A stretch of DNA of 25,661 nt from CAZXCQ01 sp964639275 (GCA_964639275.1 CAZXCQ010000055.1:1-25661); one strand, 5' to 3'. Positions 14,826 through 23,327 are shown, counted from the first letter of the stretch. Numbers and translations are program-made. The notes: generated by a model not told the origin, from the letters alone.

Positions 14826-16436
14826 ATGTCTGCATCAACTGTCATTGTTGTCTTGATCCTCGTGCTCATCGCGCTTGTGGTGCTCTTTTTCATTTTTTAC
14901 AAGCGTGCCAGCAAGGAAATCGCCTTCGTCAGAACAGGTTTCGGGGGTGAAAAAGTGGTCAAGAACGGAGGGGCCCTGGTCATCCCTGTGTTGCATGAGG
15001 TGACCGAGGTCAACATGAACACGTTGCGGATCGAGGTTCAGCGAATAAATGACCAATCGGTCATCACCCAGGATCGGATGCGTGTGAACATAGTGGTAGA
15101 ATTCTATATCCATGTGGCTCCCGATCTTGATGCAATTTCAGTGGCTGCCAGTACCCTTGGCTCCCGCACCAAGCGGCCAGATGCCCTCAAGGAGATTGTG
15201 GAAGGAAAATTTATCGATGCCATCCGCTCCACTGCCGCTGAGAGAACAATGGAACAACTGCACGAGCAACGTAAGGCCTTCATCCACAATATACGCGAGG
15301 CCGTGACGGAGGATCTTTCGAGAAACGGGCTTGAACTCGAGGCAGCCTCGCTAACCCAGCTCGACCAGACCGACATGAGTTACTTCAATCCCTCCAACGC
15401 CTTTGATGCCGAGGGTCTGACGCGTCTTACCGAGAAGATCGAAAGCCGGAAAAAGAAGCGAAACGACATCGAGCAGGACACACGGATTCAAATCCGCAAT
15501 AAGAACCTGGAGACCGAGAAGCTCAACCTCTCCCTGGAACTCGAAGAGCAATCCGCCAGGCTGGAGCAGCAACTCGAGATCGAAGGCCGCAAGGCTGAAC
15601 AGATGGCTGAGGTCACCCGGCGCCGGGCAGAGCAGTCACAGGCAGCCGACCAGGCTGAGATTGTGTCACAACAGAAGGTTGAGATAGCCAGAATCCTTTC
15701 CGAACGGGAGATTCAGGAGGAAAAACTCGCCCGGGACCGGGCACTCCGTGAGCGCGAAATCGAGAAGGAAAAGATGATACGGCTTGCCGAGTATGCCCGG
15801 GATGTCGAGATTTCGGTGGGTGCCAAGGCCCAGTCAGAGGCCAAGGCCGAGGCCGAGGGCGCACGCGCTGAATTGGTTGCCGCCGAGGAACGTGTGGTCA
15901 CCGCAAGGGAAGAGGAAGCCGCCGAGCGCCGGAAGATCGTGGAACTGATTGAGGCCACGCGCGACGCCGAGAAGCAGGCCTTGACTCTCAAGACCATGGC
16001 CGCGGCCGAAAAGGCCGCGGCCGAGGACCGGGCGGAGGCCGAAAAAATCAGGGCGGCGGGGAACGAAGTCAGTTATAGGGTGGAGGCCGCCGGTACCAAG
16101 ACCCTCAATGAGGCCAGAAACCTGTTGTCGCCCGAACAGATCACGGCCGAGACGCGCAGGTATCTCATCGATCATCTGCCCGAGATCATACGAGAAAGCG
16201 CCAAACCCCTGGAAAAGATCGACAGCATAAAGATCGTACAGGCAGACGGGCTTTGGGGAGGCGCAGGGGCCGTCTCAGGAACAGAAGGGATCTTTGACAG
16301 CGCCCTGCGCTTTAAGGCAAAGGCGCCGTTAATTGATTCCCTGTTGCGCGATTTGGGATTGGAAGTCATCAGTCTAGACGGGCCGCTGGGGAAGAGTGGG
16401 ACAGGCGGCAAAAAGAAACAAGAAGATAAAGATTAA
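14826..16436 (+). CDS. Flotillin-like SPFH (band 7) membrane protein, YqiK type
   Basis: The 536-residue protein has one N-terminal membrane segment (about residues 5-26, VIVVLILVLIALVVLFFIFY), an SPFH domain to about 200 (RTGFGGEKVVKNGGALVIPV, RVNIVVEFYIHV), then a long charged coiled coil rich in Glu, Arg, Lys and Ala to about 420 with the AEA repeats typical of flotillins, and a C-terminal oligomerisation part. It should form large scaffolds in the inner membrane. AAGGGAGGTG before ATG 14826 is a strong ribosome site. Its position behind a transporter operon suggests it organises or stabilises that membrane complex, but flotillins are also widespread by themselves. Confidence 0.9.
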   Translation: MSASTVIVVLILVLIALVVLFFIFYKRASKEIAFVRTGFGGEKVVKNGGALVIPVLHEVTEVNMNTLRIEVQRINDQSVITQDRMRVNIVVEFYIHVAPDLDAISVAASTLGSRTKRPDALKEIVEGKFIDAIRSTAAERTMEQLHEQRKAFIHNIREAVTEDLSRNGLELEAASLTQLDQTDMSYFNPSNAFDAEGLTRLTEKIESRKKKRNDIEQDTRIQIRNKNLETEKLNLSLELEEQSARLEQQLEIEGRKAEQMAEVTRRRAEQSQAADQAEIVSQQKVEIARILSEREIQEEKLARDRALREREIEKEKMIRLAEYARDVEISVGAKAQSEAKAEAEGARAELVAAEERVVTAREEEAAERRKIVELIEATRDAEKQALTLKTMAAAEKAAAEDRAEAEKIRAAGNEVSYRVEAAGTKTLNEARNLLSPEQITAETRRYLIDHLPEIIRESAKPLEKIDSIKIVQADGLWGGAGAVSGTEGIFDSALRFKAKAPLIDSLLRDLGLEVISLDGPLGKSGTGGKKKQEDKD

Positions 16437-16440
16437 GGTG

Positions 16441-16531
16441 TTGTAACACCTTCGCTTTTTGAAACCCGGGGGATGAGGATTCCGAACCCCCATACCCCTC
16501 TCCAAGTGCCAAATTTCAGAAAGCTAAATAG
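16441..16531. repeat. Family 1 palindromic repeat, copy B
   Basis: Starts five bases after the flotillin stop. It has TTGTAACACC, GCTTTTTGAAACCCGGG and GATTCCGAACCCCCAT as in copy A, and ends TTTCAGAAAGCTAAAT. The palindrome is partly decayed (CATACCCC instead of CATTGCCC). It ends just before the ribosome site of the next gene and may act as a terminator or RNA-stability element. Confidence 0.72.
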
Positions 16532-16549
16532 ATACAAAAGAGGGAACAG

Positions 16550-17923
16550 ATGAAGGATGTCGTTGTCATCGGAGGAGGTGCAGGGGGTGTGCCGGCCGCT
16601 ATCAGGGCTGCCCAGCTCGGCGCCGAGGTCGCTATTGTGGAGGCAAGGGAGTTTGGCGGACTTTGCATGAACAGGGGATGCGTACCCTTCAGGCATATCA
16701 TGATGGCCTCGGCCATACTTGGCGACCTTTCCTTTGGAAAAAAGATGGGGTTGTCTGTCAAAGGGATCTCCAGTGATTACTCGGCCCTAAAAAAGCGCCA
16801 GGACGAATTGATCGATTTTATGAGGGCGGGGGTCATAACCACGCTAAAAAAGAATAATATCGAGATGATTCAAGGGAAAGGAAGGATTGCCGGAAAAGGC
16901 AGGGTCGAGGTGAACGGAAAGACTGTGTCATGCAAAAACATCATTCTGGCTACCGGCGCAGGATGGCGGAGGCCCGACTTTCCCGGTGGGGATCTGGAAG
17001 GAGTCATCAATACCGATGACCTTCTGAGTGCAGACACTTTGCCAAAGCGGGTGCTCCTTTTTGGACGCTGTCCCTGGCTTTTGGAAATTGCACAGTTCCT
17101 CCACAGGTTTGGTTCGGGTGTAGTGGTGGCAACAACGGATAAAGCAATCCTTCCAGACGAAAGCAAGACGATCAGGTCACGTCTCAGAAAGGTGCTGAAA
17201 GACGAAGGCCTCGATATCAGGAGGGAGGCGGAAATTGTAAGTGGCTCCAGGGCAAAAGGTGATCTCACTGTACAACTAAAGGCAAAAGAGGGCAGTGAAA
17301 TCCTCACAGTAGACAGGATATTGTATATCGAGAGGGCCGCTTTTTTAAAGGGGCTTGGCCTGATAAACATCGGCCTTGATGAAAATGGCGAATATGTCGA
17401 GGTAAACGATAAAATGGAGACAGGGGCAGAAGGGGTTTACGCTATCGGAGACCTCACCGGCCTGCAATCAGCCCACTTTTCTCATCTTTCCTCCGAAGGG
17501 GGAATTGTCGCGGCCGAAAACGCCATGGGGTTGGATTCGCATATGAACCCGAAGACTTTTGTCCGTGTCCTCTTTACCCAGCCGCAGGTCGCCAGCGTCG
17601 GGCTGACGCCAAAAGAGGCAACCAAGGCGGGGTACGACGTGGTGGTGGGCGCGGCCCCGTACGGGATGAACCCTTTTGGGATGCTCATTTCTGAAAACGA
17701 AGGTATTGTAGAGCTCGTGGCTGAAAAGGAATACGGGGAACTGCTTGGCGCGCACTTCATTGGCGCCAATGCCTCGGAAATGGTCGGGCAGGTGATCGTG
17801 GCGATCCAGCTGGAGGCCACGCTGGAAGAACTGGCAAGGGCCTCTTTTCCTCACCCAACACTGAGCGAATCACTTGCTGAAGCGGCAAGGGATGCCCTGG
17901 GAAGACACATCTATCTTCCGTAA
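16550..17923 (+). CDS. Dihydrolipoamide dehydrogenase-like flavoprotein disulfide reductase (divergent E3)
   Basis: A 457-residue pyridine-nucleotide disulfide oxidoreductase. It has the FAD loop VVVIGGGAGGVPAAIRAAQLG (6-26, shown in part), the redox-active pair Cys39 and Cys44 in GGLCMNRGCVP, the second FAD contact GVYAIGDLTG, and the C-terminal His-Glu pair of HPTLSE (His435, Glu440). These support a lipoamide-type reaction, reoxidising dihydrolipoyl groups with NAD. It is divergent: GCVPFRH replaces the usual GCIPSK, and the usual VGRxPN segment reads YIERAAF. The neighbouring E2 with a lipoyl domain makes it a likely E3 for that complex. AGAGGGA precedes ATG 16550. Confidence 0.85.
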   Translation: MKDVVVIGGGAGGVPAAIRAAQLGAEVAIVEAREFGGLCMNRGCVPFRHIMMASAILGDLSFGKKMGLSVKGISSDYSALKKRQDELIDFMRAGVITTLKKNNIEMIQGKGRIAGKGRVEVNGKTVSCKNIILATGAGWRRPDFPGGDLEGVINTDDLLSADTLPKRVLLFGRCPWLLEIAQFLHRFGSGVVVATTDKAILPDESKTIRSRLRKVLKDEGLDIRREAEIVSGSRAKGDLTVQLKAKEGSEILTVDRILYIERAAFLKGLGLINIGLDENGEYVEVNDKMETGAEGVYAIGDLTGLQSAHFSHLSSEGGIVAAENAMGLDSHMNPKTFVRVLFTQPQVASVGLTPKEATKAGYDVVVGAAPYGMNPFGMLISENEGIVELVAEKEYGELLGAHFIGANASEMVGQVIVAIQLEATLEELARASFPHPTLSESLAEAARDALGRHIYLP

Positions 17924-17970
17924 CTGCACGCCTGGCGTAGCAAAGACAGATCAATATCTTATGACTTGAT

Positions 17971-18002
17971 TCTCGCGTAAGAAATGTGGCGCCTTCGCGA
18001 GA
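17971..18002. terminator. Possible hairpin after the E3-like gene
   Basis: TCTCGCG (17971-17977) and CGCGAGA (17996-18002) form a perfect 7-bp stem with an 18-base loop, followed by GATTTTCC. The T-run is short, so a rho-independent terminator is only possible. Confidence 0.28.
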
Positions 18003-18076
18003 GATTTTCCTGGTTCCGGTTTGGCCGAATTAGGATTGTTGAAGAGCTCCGGTTCTTTTTCAAATTGAAATTTGGG

Positions 18077-18420
18077 TAACACTTTAGCTTTCTTCAGAAT
18101 TGGAGCTTAGTACATGGTTTCAGAAATACGGCACCTGAACACGCTTTGAGTGAGAAATATGTCACCGAATTTATGAGACGAAGCACTTAGACAGGGCAAT
18201 GGGGGTTCCGTTTTGAAGGGTGTATCCCTGTTTGAGACCGTTAGAGAGCGTTAAGAAATCACTGAGATCGACGTCGCCAAAAGCCAGAAGACTTTCCCGG
18301 AGATACTGCCCCTTATTCGCTCCTCTGGCGGGTGATTTTTTTACGCTCTCTTACGGGCGAGTTTTACACCCGAAAAACGGAATCCCCATTGCCCGGGTTT
18401 CAAAAAGCTAAAATGTTACA
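18077..18420. repeat. Family 1 palindromic repeat, copy C, split by two insertions
   Basis: The left end (ACACTTTAGCTTTCTTCAG, then TTGGAGCTTAG) and the right end (CGGAATCCCCATTGCCCGGG, then CAAAAAGCTAAA) are those of family 1. The left arm is interrupted at 18111-18190 by about 80 bases bounded by CTTAG at 18106-18110 and 18186-18190. The centre is interrupted at about 18211-18377 by an inner fold-back element. Together with flanks this fills the 531-base gap between the E3-like and transaldolase genes; no credible gene is seen there. Confidence 0.68.
18211..18377. repeat. Inner fold-back element nested in family 1 copy C
   Basis: Arms of about 60 bases are inverted copies of each other: GGGTGTA, a GAGACCGTTAGAGAGCG stretch and AAGAAATCAC on the left; GTGATTTTTTTACG, GCTCTCTTACGGGCGAG and TACACCC on the right. 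A loop of roughly 65 bases (18272-18328) carries no reading frame of note. It sits exactly at the centre of the outer palindrome, between TTCCG and CGGAA. Confidence 0.6.
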
Positions 18421-18454
18421 AATTTGGAAATATTATCGTAAAGGAGGATAAAGA

Positions 18455-19645
18455 ATGTCCGGAAAGAGCGTTATAGAGAGATTGTGGGAAGTAAACCCGG
18501 AGGCTGAAATATGGTGGGATTCTTCGCCTGTTATCTATGACAACTGGCGAAAGAAGATGATCGATCAGGCCTCTGATAAGCATGAGATGAAGCAATGGTT
18601 AGACCGTCTTTATCATATAGACAATAAACCGGAAGAAAACATATTCCGGGGCGTAACGACCAATCCTCCCTTGTCCCATAACGCCATCAAGGATGACCCG
18701 GATTACTGGGGCAGGTGGGTTGATGACCTGATCGAGAAGAGCGGTGCTACCGATGCTGAGGCGGTTTTTTGGGATACCTACAAGGAGATCGTCAGGAGAG
18801 GCGCCTCAGTGTATCGGCCCATTTTTGAGGCGACCGATTACAAGTACGGGTTTATTTCCGGCCAGGTGGACCCCCGGGTCCGACATGATGTGGATAAGAT
18901 GGTTGCCCAGGGCGTGGAACTCCATTCCATCTCACCCAATGTGATGATAAAGGTGCCCGGGACCGCCGAAGGGTATAAGGTTATCAGGCAATTAACGGCC
19001 AAGGGAATTCCTACCAACAACACCCTGTCATTTATGATCCCTCAATTTGTTGCCTGTATGAACGCGGTGGTGGACGGGATGAAAGAGGCCGAGGCAAATG
19101 GCGTGGACCTGAAGAAATGGCGCTCGGTCATCACCTTTATGAGTGGCCGGTTTGGGACGCTGGGGGATCTGCAAAAGGATGCCAAGGAGCTCAAAATCGA
19201 GTTGAGCGAGGCGGACGAGCGTTGGGCCGAGATCGCGGTCTTCAAGAAGGCCTGCCGTCTGGTCGAACAGAACAGTGATTATCCCGGAAAGATGCTCCTG
19301 TGCTCGATGAAGATGAGTCCCCGGGTGGATGGTGTGATCCGGTCCTGGCATATAGAAAAGGTGGCCGGTGCCAATGTGGTCTATACGTGCCCCCCGCCTT
19401 ATCTGGAGGACCTTTTCTTTAAGGGGCAACATCTTGAATTTAGTGATCAAATCAACGACCCGGCGCCTGGTGATGTAATGGACCGGCTGATGAAGATTCC
19501 TTACTTCGAACGGGGCTATGCAGAAGATGGTTATAGTGCAGAGGAATTTAACAGCCATCCATCTCTGCTGGCCACGGCCAAACAGTTCAGCGGCGCCACG
19601 CAGGAAATGGTCGATTTTGTAGCCAGACGTGTTGAGAAATCCTGA
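18455..19645 (+). CDS. Transaldolase-family enzyme
   Basis: A 396-residue class I aldolase-fold protein. All the transaldolase landmarks are in order: GVTTNPPLS (66-74), GQVDPRVRHD, Schiff-base Lys166 in NVMIKVPGTAEGY, TNNTLSF (187-193) and VITFMSGRFG. It is longer than E. coli TalB (about 317) and MipB-type forms (about 220), with extra sequence at the N-terminus (WWDSSPVIYDNWR) and C-terminus. The family moves three-carbon dihydroxyacetone units or cleaves fructose-6-phosphate-like ketoses, so it may act on an unusual ketose. AAAGGAGGAT precedes ATG 18455. The E1-alpha gene follows after 70 bases, so the enzyme is probably co-transcribed with the dehydrogenase complex. Confidence 0.87.
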   Translation: MSGKSVIERLWEVNPEAEIWWDSSPVIYDNWRKKMIDQASDKHEMKQWLDRLYHIDNKPEENIFRGVTTNPPLSHNAIKDDPDYWGRWVDDLIEKSGATDAEAVFWDTYKEIVRRGASVYRPIFEATDYKYGFISGQVDPRVRHDVDKMVAQGVELHSISPNVMIKVPGTAEGYKVIRQLTAKGIPTNNTLSFMIPQFVACMNAVVDGMKEAEANGVDLKKWRSVITFMSGRFGTLGDLQKDAKELKIELSEADERWAEIAVFKKACRLVEQNSDYPGKMLLCSMKMSPRVDGVIRSWHIEKVAGANVVYTCPPPYLEDLFFKGQHLEFSDQINDPAPGDVMDRLMKIPYFERGYAEDGYSAEEFNSHPSLLATAKQFSGATQEMVDFVARRVEKS

Positions 19646-19715
19646 GATCGGGGGAAGGGGCATAAAAGTGTAAATCCTCGGGGTGGTTTCAAACCTATAT
19701 CGGTGAGGAGGAGAA

Positions 19716-20714
19716 ATGAGCAAGAAGCTGCCATCAGAAAAACCAGAAAATGGGGGAGATTCTCTGCCGACTGTCGACGAAAGAATTCTCCTTGAAATGT
19801 ATCGCAATGCATACATGACACGTCGTTTTGAGCTCAGGTGCATTGAACTTTACCGTCAGGGTTTTATCCAGGGTTACCTTCACCCATACCTGGGTGAGGA
19901 AGCGATCGCGGCAGGTGCCTGTGCAGCTATCGGACGTGACGATTACATCGTCAGCACCCATCGCGGTCATGGGCACTGCATCTGCAAGGGTGCTGACCTG
20001 AAATTGATGGTGGCCGAGATTATGGGGCGTGCAACCGGATACTGCAAGGGTCGGGGGGGGTCCATGCATATTTCAAGCAAAGAACACAACAACCTCGGGG
20101 CCAACGGAATTGTGGGTGGGGGGATTCCCATTGCCACCGGTGCTGCCATGGGGATCAAGATCAAGAAGAGCAAACAGGTAGTTGTGAGTTTTTTTAGCGA
20201 CGGCGCTGCCAATAATGGTGTCTTCGGGGAATCACTAAATCTGGCGGCGGCCTTTGACCTGCCAGTCATATTTATGTTGGAGAACAACCATTATGCTGTA
20301 GCCACGCCTGTAGAGTGTTCTTTTGGGAACTGTGATCTGGCATGCAAAGGCGATGCGTACGGGATGCCGGGAGTCTGTGTTGATGGAAACGATGCCCTAG
20401 AAGTATATTTTGCCACCAAACGTGCCACTGAAAGGGCACGCAATGGAGAAGGGCCCACGTTGATTGAAGCCAAGACCTACCGTCACGGTGGTCACCACAT
20501 CAATGATCCAGGACTTTATATGGATCAGGAGGTCCTGGCCGAGTGGAAGGCCAGGGACCCGATCGATATTCTTCGAAGCAAGATTGGAAGCAAAAATAAA
20601 GTGACCGAAATTGAAGAAGAGGTAGAATCGGAAATCACTGAAGCCATCGAATTCGCCAGAAATAGCCCGCAACCTTCCGTGGATGAATTCCTTGTAAGTA
20701 TTCCCCAATTCTAA
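19716..20714 (+). CDS. Thiamine-diphosphate dehydrogenase E1 component, alpha subunit (acetoin/pyruvate dehydrogenase type)
   Basis: A 332-residue E1-alpha with THRGHGHCICKG (81-92), CKGRGGSMHI (110-119), the thiamine-diphosphate motif running from SDGAANNG (161-168) to LENNHYA (188-194), and the C-terminal EAKTYRHGGHHINDP phosphorylation-loop region. The first Gly of the usual GDG is Ser. The enzyme decarboxylates a 2-oxoacid (or cleaves acetoin) and passes the acyl unit to the lipoyl arm of E2. It resembles AcoA more than actinobacterial or plant forms by length, but sequence alone does not separate pyruvate, acetoin and branched 2-oxoacid use. GAGGAGG lies before ATG 19716; the beta gene follows after 26 bases. 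Confidence 0.9.
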   Translation: MSKKLPSEKPENGGDSLPTVDERILLEMYRNAYMTRRFELRCIELYRQGFIQGYLHPYLGEEAIAAGACAAIGRDDYIVSTHRGHGHCICKGADLKLMVAEIMGRATGYCKGRGGSMHISSKEHNNLGANGIVGGGIPIATGAAMGIKIKKSKQVVVSFFSDGAANNGVFGESLNLAAAFDLPVIFMLENNHYAVATPVECSFGNCDLACKGDAYGMPGVCVDGNDALEVYFATKRATERARNGEGPTLIEAKTYRHGGHHINDPGLYMDQEVLAEWKARDPIDILRSKIGSKNKVTEIEEEVESEITEAIEFARNSPQPSVDEFLVSIPQF

Positions 20715-20740
20715 TTAATCCTCCAAACAGGAGTCTTGAC

Positions 20741-21712
20741 ATGGCTGAGATAATGTATCGAGAGGCCTTGAACCGGGCCCTCTTCGAAGAAATGCGAAGG
20801 GATCCGCTGGTCTTTATTATGGGAGAAAACATCGGCGAGCGTGGCGGTTCATACAAAGTAACCGACGGGTTAATCAAGGAATTCGGTTCGGAACGTGTCA
20901 TCGACACCCCCATAGCCGAGGCATCTTTCACAGGGGCGGCTGTCGGAGCAGCCCTAGTGGGCACGCGGCCGATTGTTGAGATCTTGTTTGTTGACTTTAC
21001 GACCCTTGCCCTGGATCAGATCATCAACCAGGCCGCCAAGTATGAATTCATGTCGGGTGGTCAGGGACAGGTCCCCATGGTTCTGAGGACACAGGGCGGG
21101 GCAGGAAATGGTCTTGCAGCGCAACACTCCCAGAGCCTTGAGGCCCTGTTTTATCATATTCCGGGTCTAAAGCTCGTGATGCCCTCCACACCCTATGATG
21201 CCTATGGCCTGTTAGTGTCTGCCATCCGGGATGATGAACCGACCATATTCATCGAGCATAAATTGTTATACATGACCAAAGGGGAGGTCCCTGAAGACGA
21301 GTACGTAGTGCCGCTGGGGTCGGCCGATGTCAAACGGGAGGGAGAAGACGTCACGTTGGTCGCCTATTCCTATATGACCCTGAAGTGTCTCGAAGCCGCC
21401 CAACTCATGGAAAAGGAGGGGATCAGTGTCGAAGTGGTCGATTTGCGGACACTCAAGCCCCTGGATGAAGAGACCATCCTGGATTCAGCAAGAAAGACAG
21501 GGCGGGTTATCATTGTCCACGAGGCCTGCAAGCGGGGCGGAATTGGCGGGGACATTGCCGCGATGATCACGGAAGAGGCCTATGACGATCTGGACGGCCC
21601 TGTCATGCGTGTCTGTGGTTTGAACACACCAATCCCATATAACATTGAGCTGGAAAAGGTATGTGTCCCGACTACCGAGGACATCGTAAAGGCCATTGTC
21701 AAGATAACATAG
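20741..21712 (+). CDS. Thiamine-diphosphate dehydrogenase E1 component, beta subunit
   Basis: A 323-residue E1-beta with MGENIGERGG, IDTPIAEASFTGAAVGAA (Glu60 contacts thiamine diphosphate), FMSGGQGQVPMVLRTQGG, the conserved QHSQSLEA (His129), and the C-terminal VDLRTLKPLDEETI transketolase-C region with ACKRGGIGGDI. Full length. It forms a heterotetramer with the alpha subunit encoded immediately upstream. ACAGGAGT precedes ATG 20741. Confidence 0.92.
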   Translation: MAEIMYREALNRALFEEMRRDPLVFIMGENIGERGGSYKVTDGLIKEFGSERVIDTPIAEASFTGAAVGAALVGTRPIVEILFVDFTTLALDQIINQAAKYEFMSGGQGQVPMVLRTQGGAGNGLAAQHSQSLEALFYHIPGLKLVMPSTPYDAYGLLVSAIRDDEPTIFIEHKLLYMTKGEVPEDEYVVPLGSADVKREGEDVTLVAYSYMTLKCLEAAQLMEKEGISVEVVDLRTLKPLDEETILDSARKTGRVIIVHEACKRGGIGGDIAAMITEEAYDDLDGPVMRVCGLNTPIPYNIELEKVCVPTTEDIVKAIVKIT

Positions 21713-21777
21713 GGCAGCAGGTTTTGCGGATTGTTGATTGTTGATTGGCGATTGAGAATTGAGGATGAGAGAATACC

Positions 21778-23142
21778 ATGGCAACAAGAATCATGATGCC
21801 ACAGGCCGGGCAGGATATTACAGAAGGCAGGGTCGTAAGGTGGCTAAAGGCCGAGGGAGATGCCGTCAAGAAAGGTGAACCTGTCTGCGAGGTTGAAACG
21901 GAGAAGGTCGTCTTTGAGGTCGAATCACCGATCAATGGGGTCCTCTTAAAGATTGTTGTTCCGGATGGCCAAAAAACCAAGATATTTTCTACCATTGGGA
22001 TAGTGGGTGAACCAGGAGAGGTGGTTGACCTGGGCGAGTTTCTCGCTGTTGAGGAGACGAAGGAAAAGGCCATCGACGTTGCTGACATCCGCAGAAGGCT
22101 GGGGGAGAACGAAGCTGCTGATACCCACAAGATCAAGGTCTCAGGAAGGGCGCGGAAGCTGGCCGAAAAAGAGGGGGTTGATCTCTCAACAGTTGAGGGA
22201 ACCGGACCGGATGGACGCATCGTAGAAAAAGACATCATGCGGGCATCTGCCGGGGGCGCGGGTGTCAAAATAAGGATGTCCCCTGTGGCCAGAAAGATGG
22301 CCAAAGAAAAGGGTATCGAAGTTGAAACCATCAGGGGCACAGGACCTGGCGGCCGTATTGTAAAGACAGATGTTCAGCGAGCCATTGAAGAGAAAACACG
22401 GGCAGGCGTCGTTGCTCGAAAACCTGACGCACCAGCCGGTAAGGAGGTCAAAGAGGTGGTGCCGATCCGGGGAGTCAGAAAGGTTATCTTTGAGCGGATG
22501 CACCAGAGCCTCCAGCACTCCGCACAGCTGACCGTCACCATGGAGGTCGATGCGACGGAACTCGTCCGTTTGAGAAGGGCTTTGGGCAAGGGGCCTGAAG
22601 AGGAACGCACCCGGATTTCCTACAATGCCATTTTGGTGAAGATACTCGCTCGTGTACTTGAGGAGCATCCCCGGATGAATGCGAGCGTCGTTGACGATGA
22701 AATCTGGCTATGGCGGTCCGTGAACCTTGGTGTGGCAGTGGATGTTGAAGAAGGGCTGGTGGTCCCCGTGGTTCGTGATGCCAACAAAAAGGATCTGATG
22801 ACCATCCAAGACGAAATGGACAAGCTGGCAGAGAAGGCAAAATCCAAGACACTGATACCGGACGATCTTAGAGGGGGGACCTTTACACTGACCAATCTGG
22901 GCTTTCTGGATATCGAGGCCTTTACTCCCATCCTCAACCCGCCTGAGACCGGTATCCTGGGTGTGGGAAAGATCCTGGAGAAACCGCTGGTGGAGAATGG
23001 GGAGATCAGGGTGGGTCGGAGAATGATGCTGAGCCTGACCTTTGATCATCGGATTGTTGACGGAGCGGATGGGGGCCGTTTCCTCAAAAAGGTAAAGACA
23101 TATATCGAAAACCCGTATCTTCTTTTGACAACCGGGAAATAG
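21778..23142 (+). CDS. Dihydrolipoamide acyltransferase (E2) with one lipoyl and two peripheral-subunit-binding domains
   Basis: The 454-residue protein has a lipoyl domain 1-78 with lipoyl Lys43 in VETEKVVFEV, then two separate E3/E1-binding domains: SGRARKLAEKEGVDLSTVEG with GTGPDGRIVEKDI (about 118-155) and SPVARKMAKEKGIEVETIRG with GTGPGGRIVKTDV (about 164-203). A flexible stretch leads to the catalytic domain (about 228-454) with the active-site HRIVDG (His424, Asp428). Most E2 proteins have one binding domain. It transfers the acyl group from E1 to CoA. GAGGATGAGAG precedes ATG 21778, after a short repetitive spacer of TTGATTG units. Confidence 0.92.
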   Translation: MATRIMMPQAGQDITEGRVVRWLKAEGDAVKKGEPVCEVETEKVVFEVESPINGVLLKIVVPDGQKTKIFSTIGIVGEPGEVVDLGEFLAVEETKEKAIDVADIRRRLGENEAADTHKIKVSGRARKLAEKEGVDLSTVEGTGPDGRIVEKDIMRASAGGAGVKIRMSPVARKMAKEKGIEVETIRGTGPGGRIVKTDVQRAIEEKTRAGVVARKPDAPAGKEVKEVVPIRGVRKVIFERMHQSLQHSAQLTVTMEVDATELVRLRRALGKGPEEERTRISYNAILVKILARVLEEHPRMNASVVDDEIWLWRSVNLGVAVDVEEGLVVPVVRDANKKDLMTIQDEMDKLAEKAKSKTLIPDDLRGGTFTLTNLGFLDIEAFTPILNPPETGILGVGKILEKPLVENGEIRVGRRMMLSLTFDHRIVDGADGGRFLKKVKTYIENPYLLLTTGK

Positions 23143-23158
23143 ATCAGCCGTATCAATT

Positions 23159-23238
23159 TAGATATTTCAAATTTGGAAGTTAGACACGGGAATGGGGGTT
23201 TGGAATCCCCATTGGCCGGCTTTCAAACTGCTAAAGCG
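23159..23238. repeat. Family 1 palindromic repeat, copy D
   Basis: In the orientation opposite to copy A. It has TTCAAATTTGGAAGTTAGACA, GGGAATGGGGGTTTGGAATC, CCCCATTGG and TTTCAAACTGCTAAAG in order. It lies between the E2 stop and the ribosome site of the next gene, so it could end or stabilise the dehydrogenase transcript. Confidence 0.7.
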
Positions 23239-23327
23239 ACCAGCCAAGGCAAAGACGGCACTTGATTTTATTGCCTGGTCAGGATATTAGACGCTAGAGA
23301 ATCTGTAACGGGAGGAGGTAAGACACC

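Noticed and set aside
18220..18411. A 63-codon plus-strand frame before the transaldolase gene
   Set aside because: It lies wholly inside the nested palindromic element and has no ribosome site.
21721..21762. Repeated TTGATTG units before the E2 gene, considered as a tandem repeat or regulatory iteron
   Set aside because: Only about three imperfect units in a short spacer; similar AT-rich filler appears elsewhere between genes.
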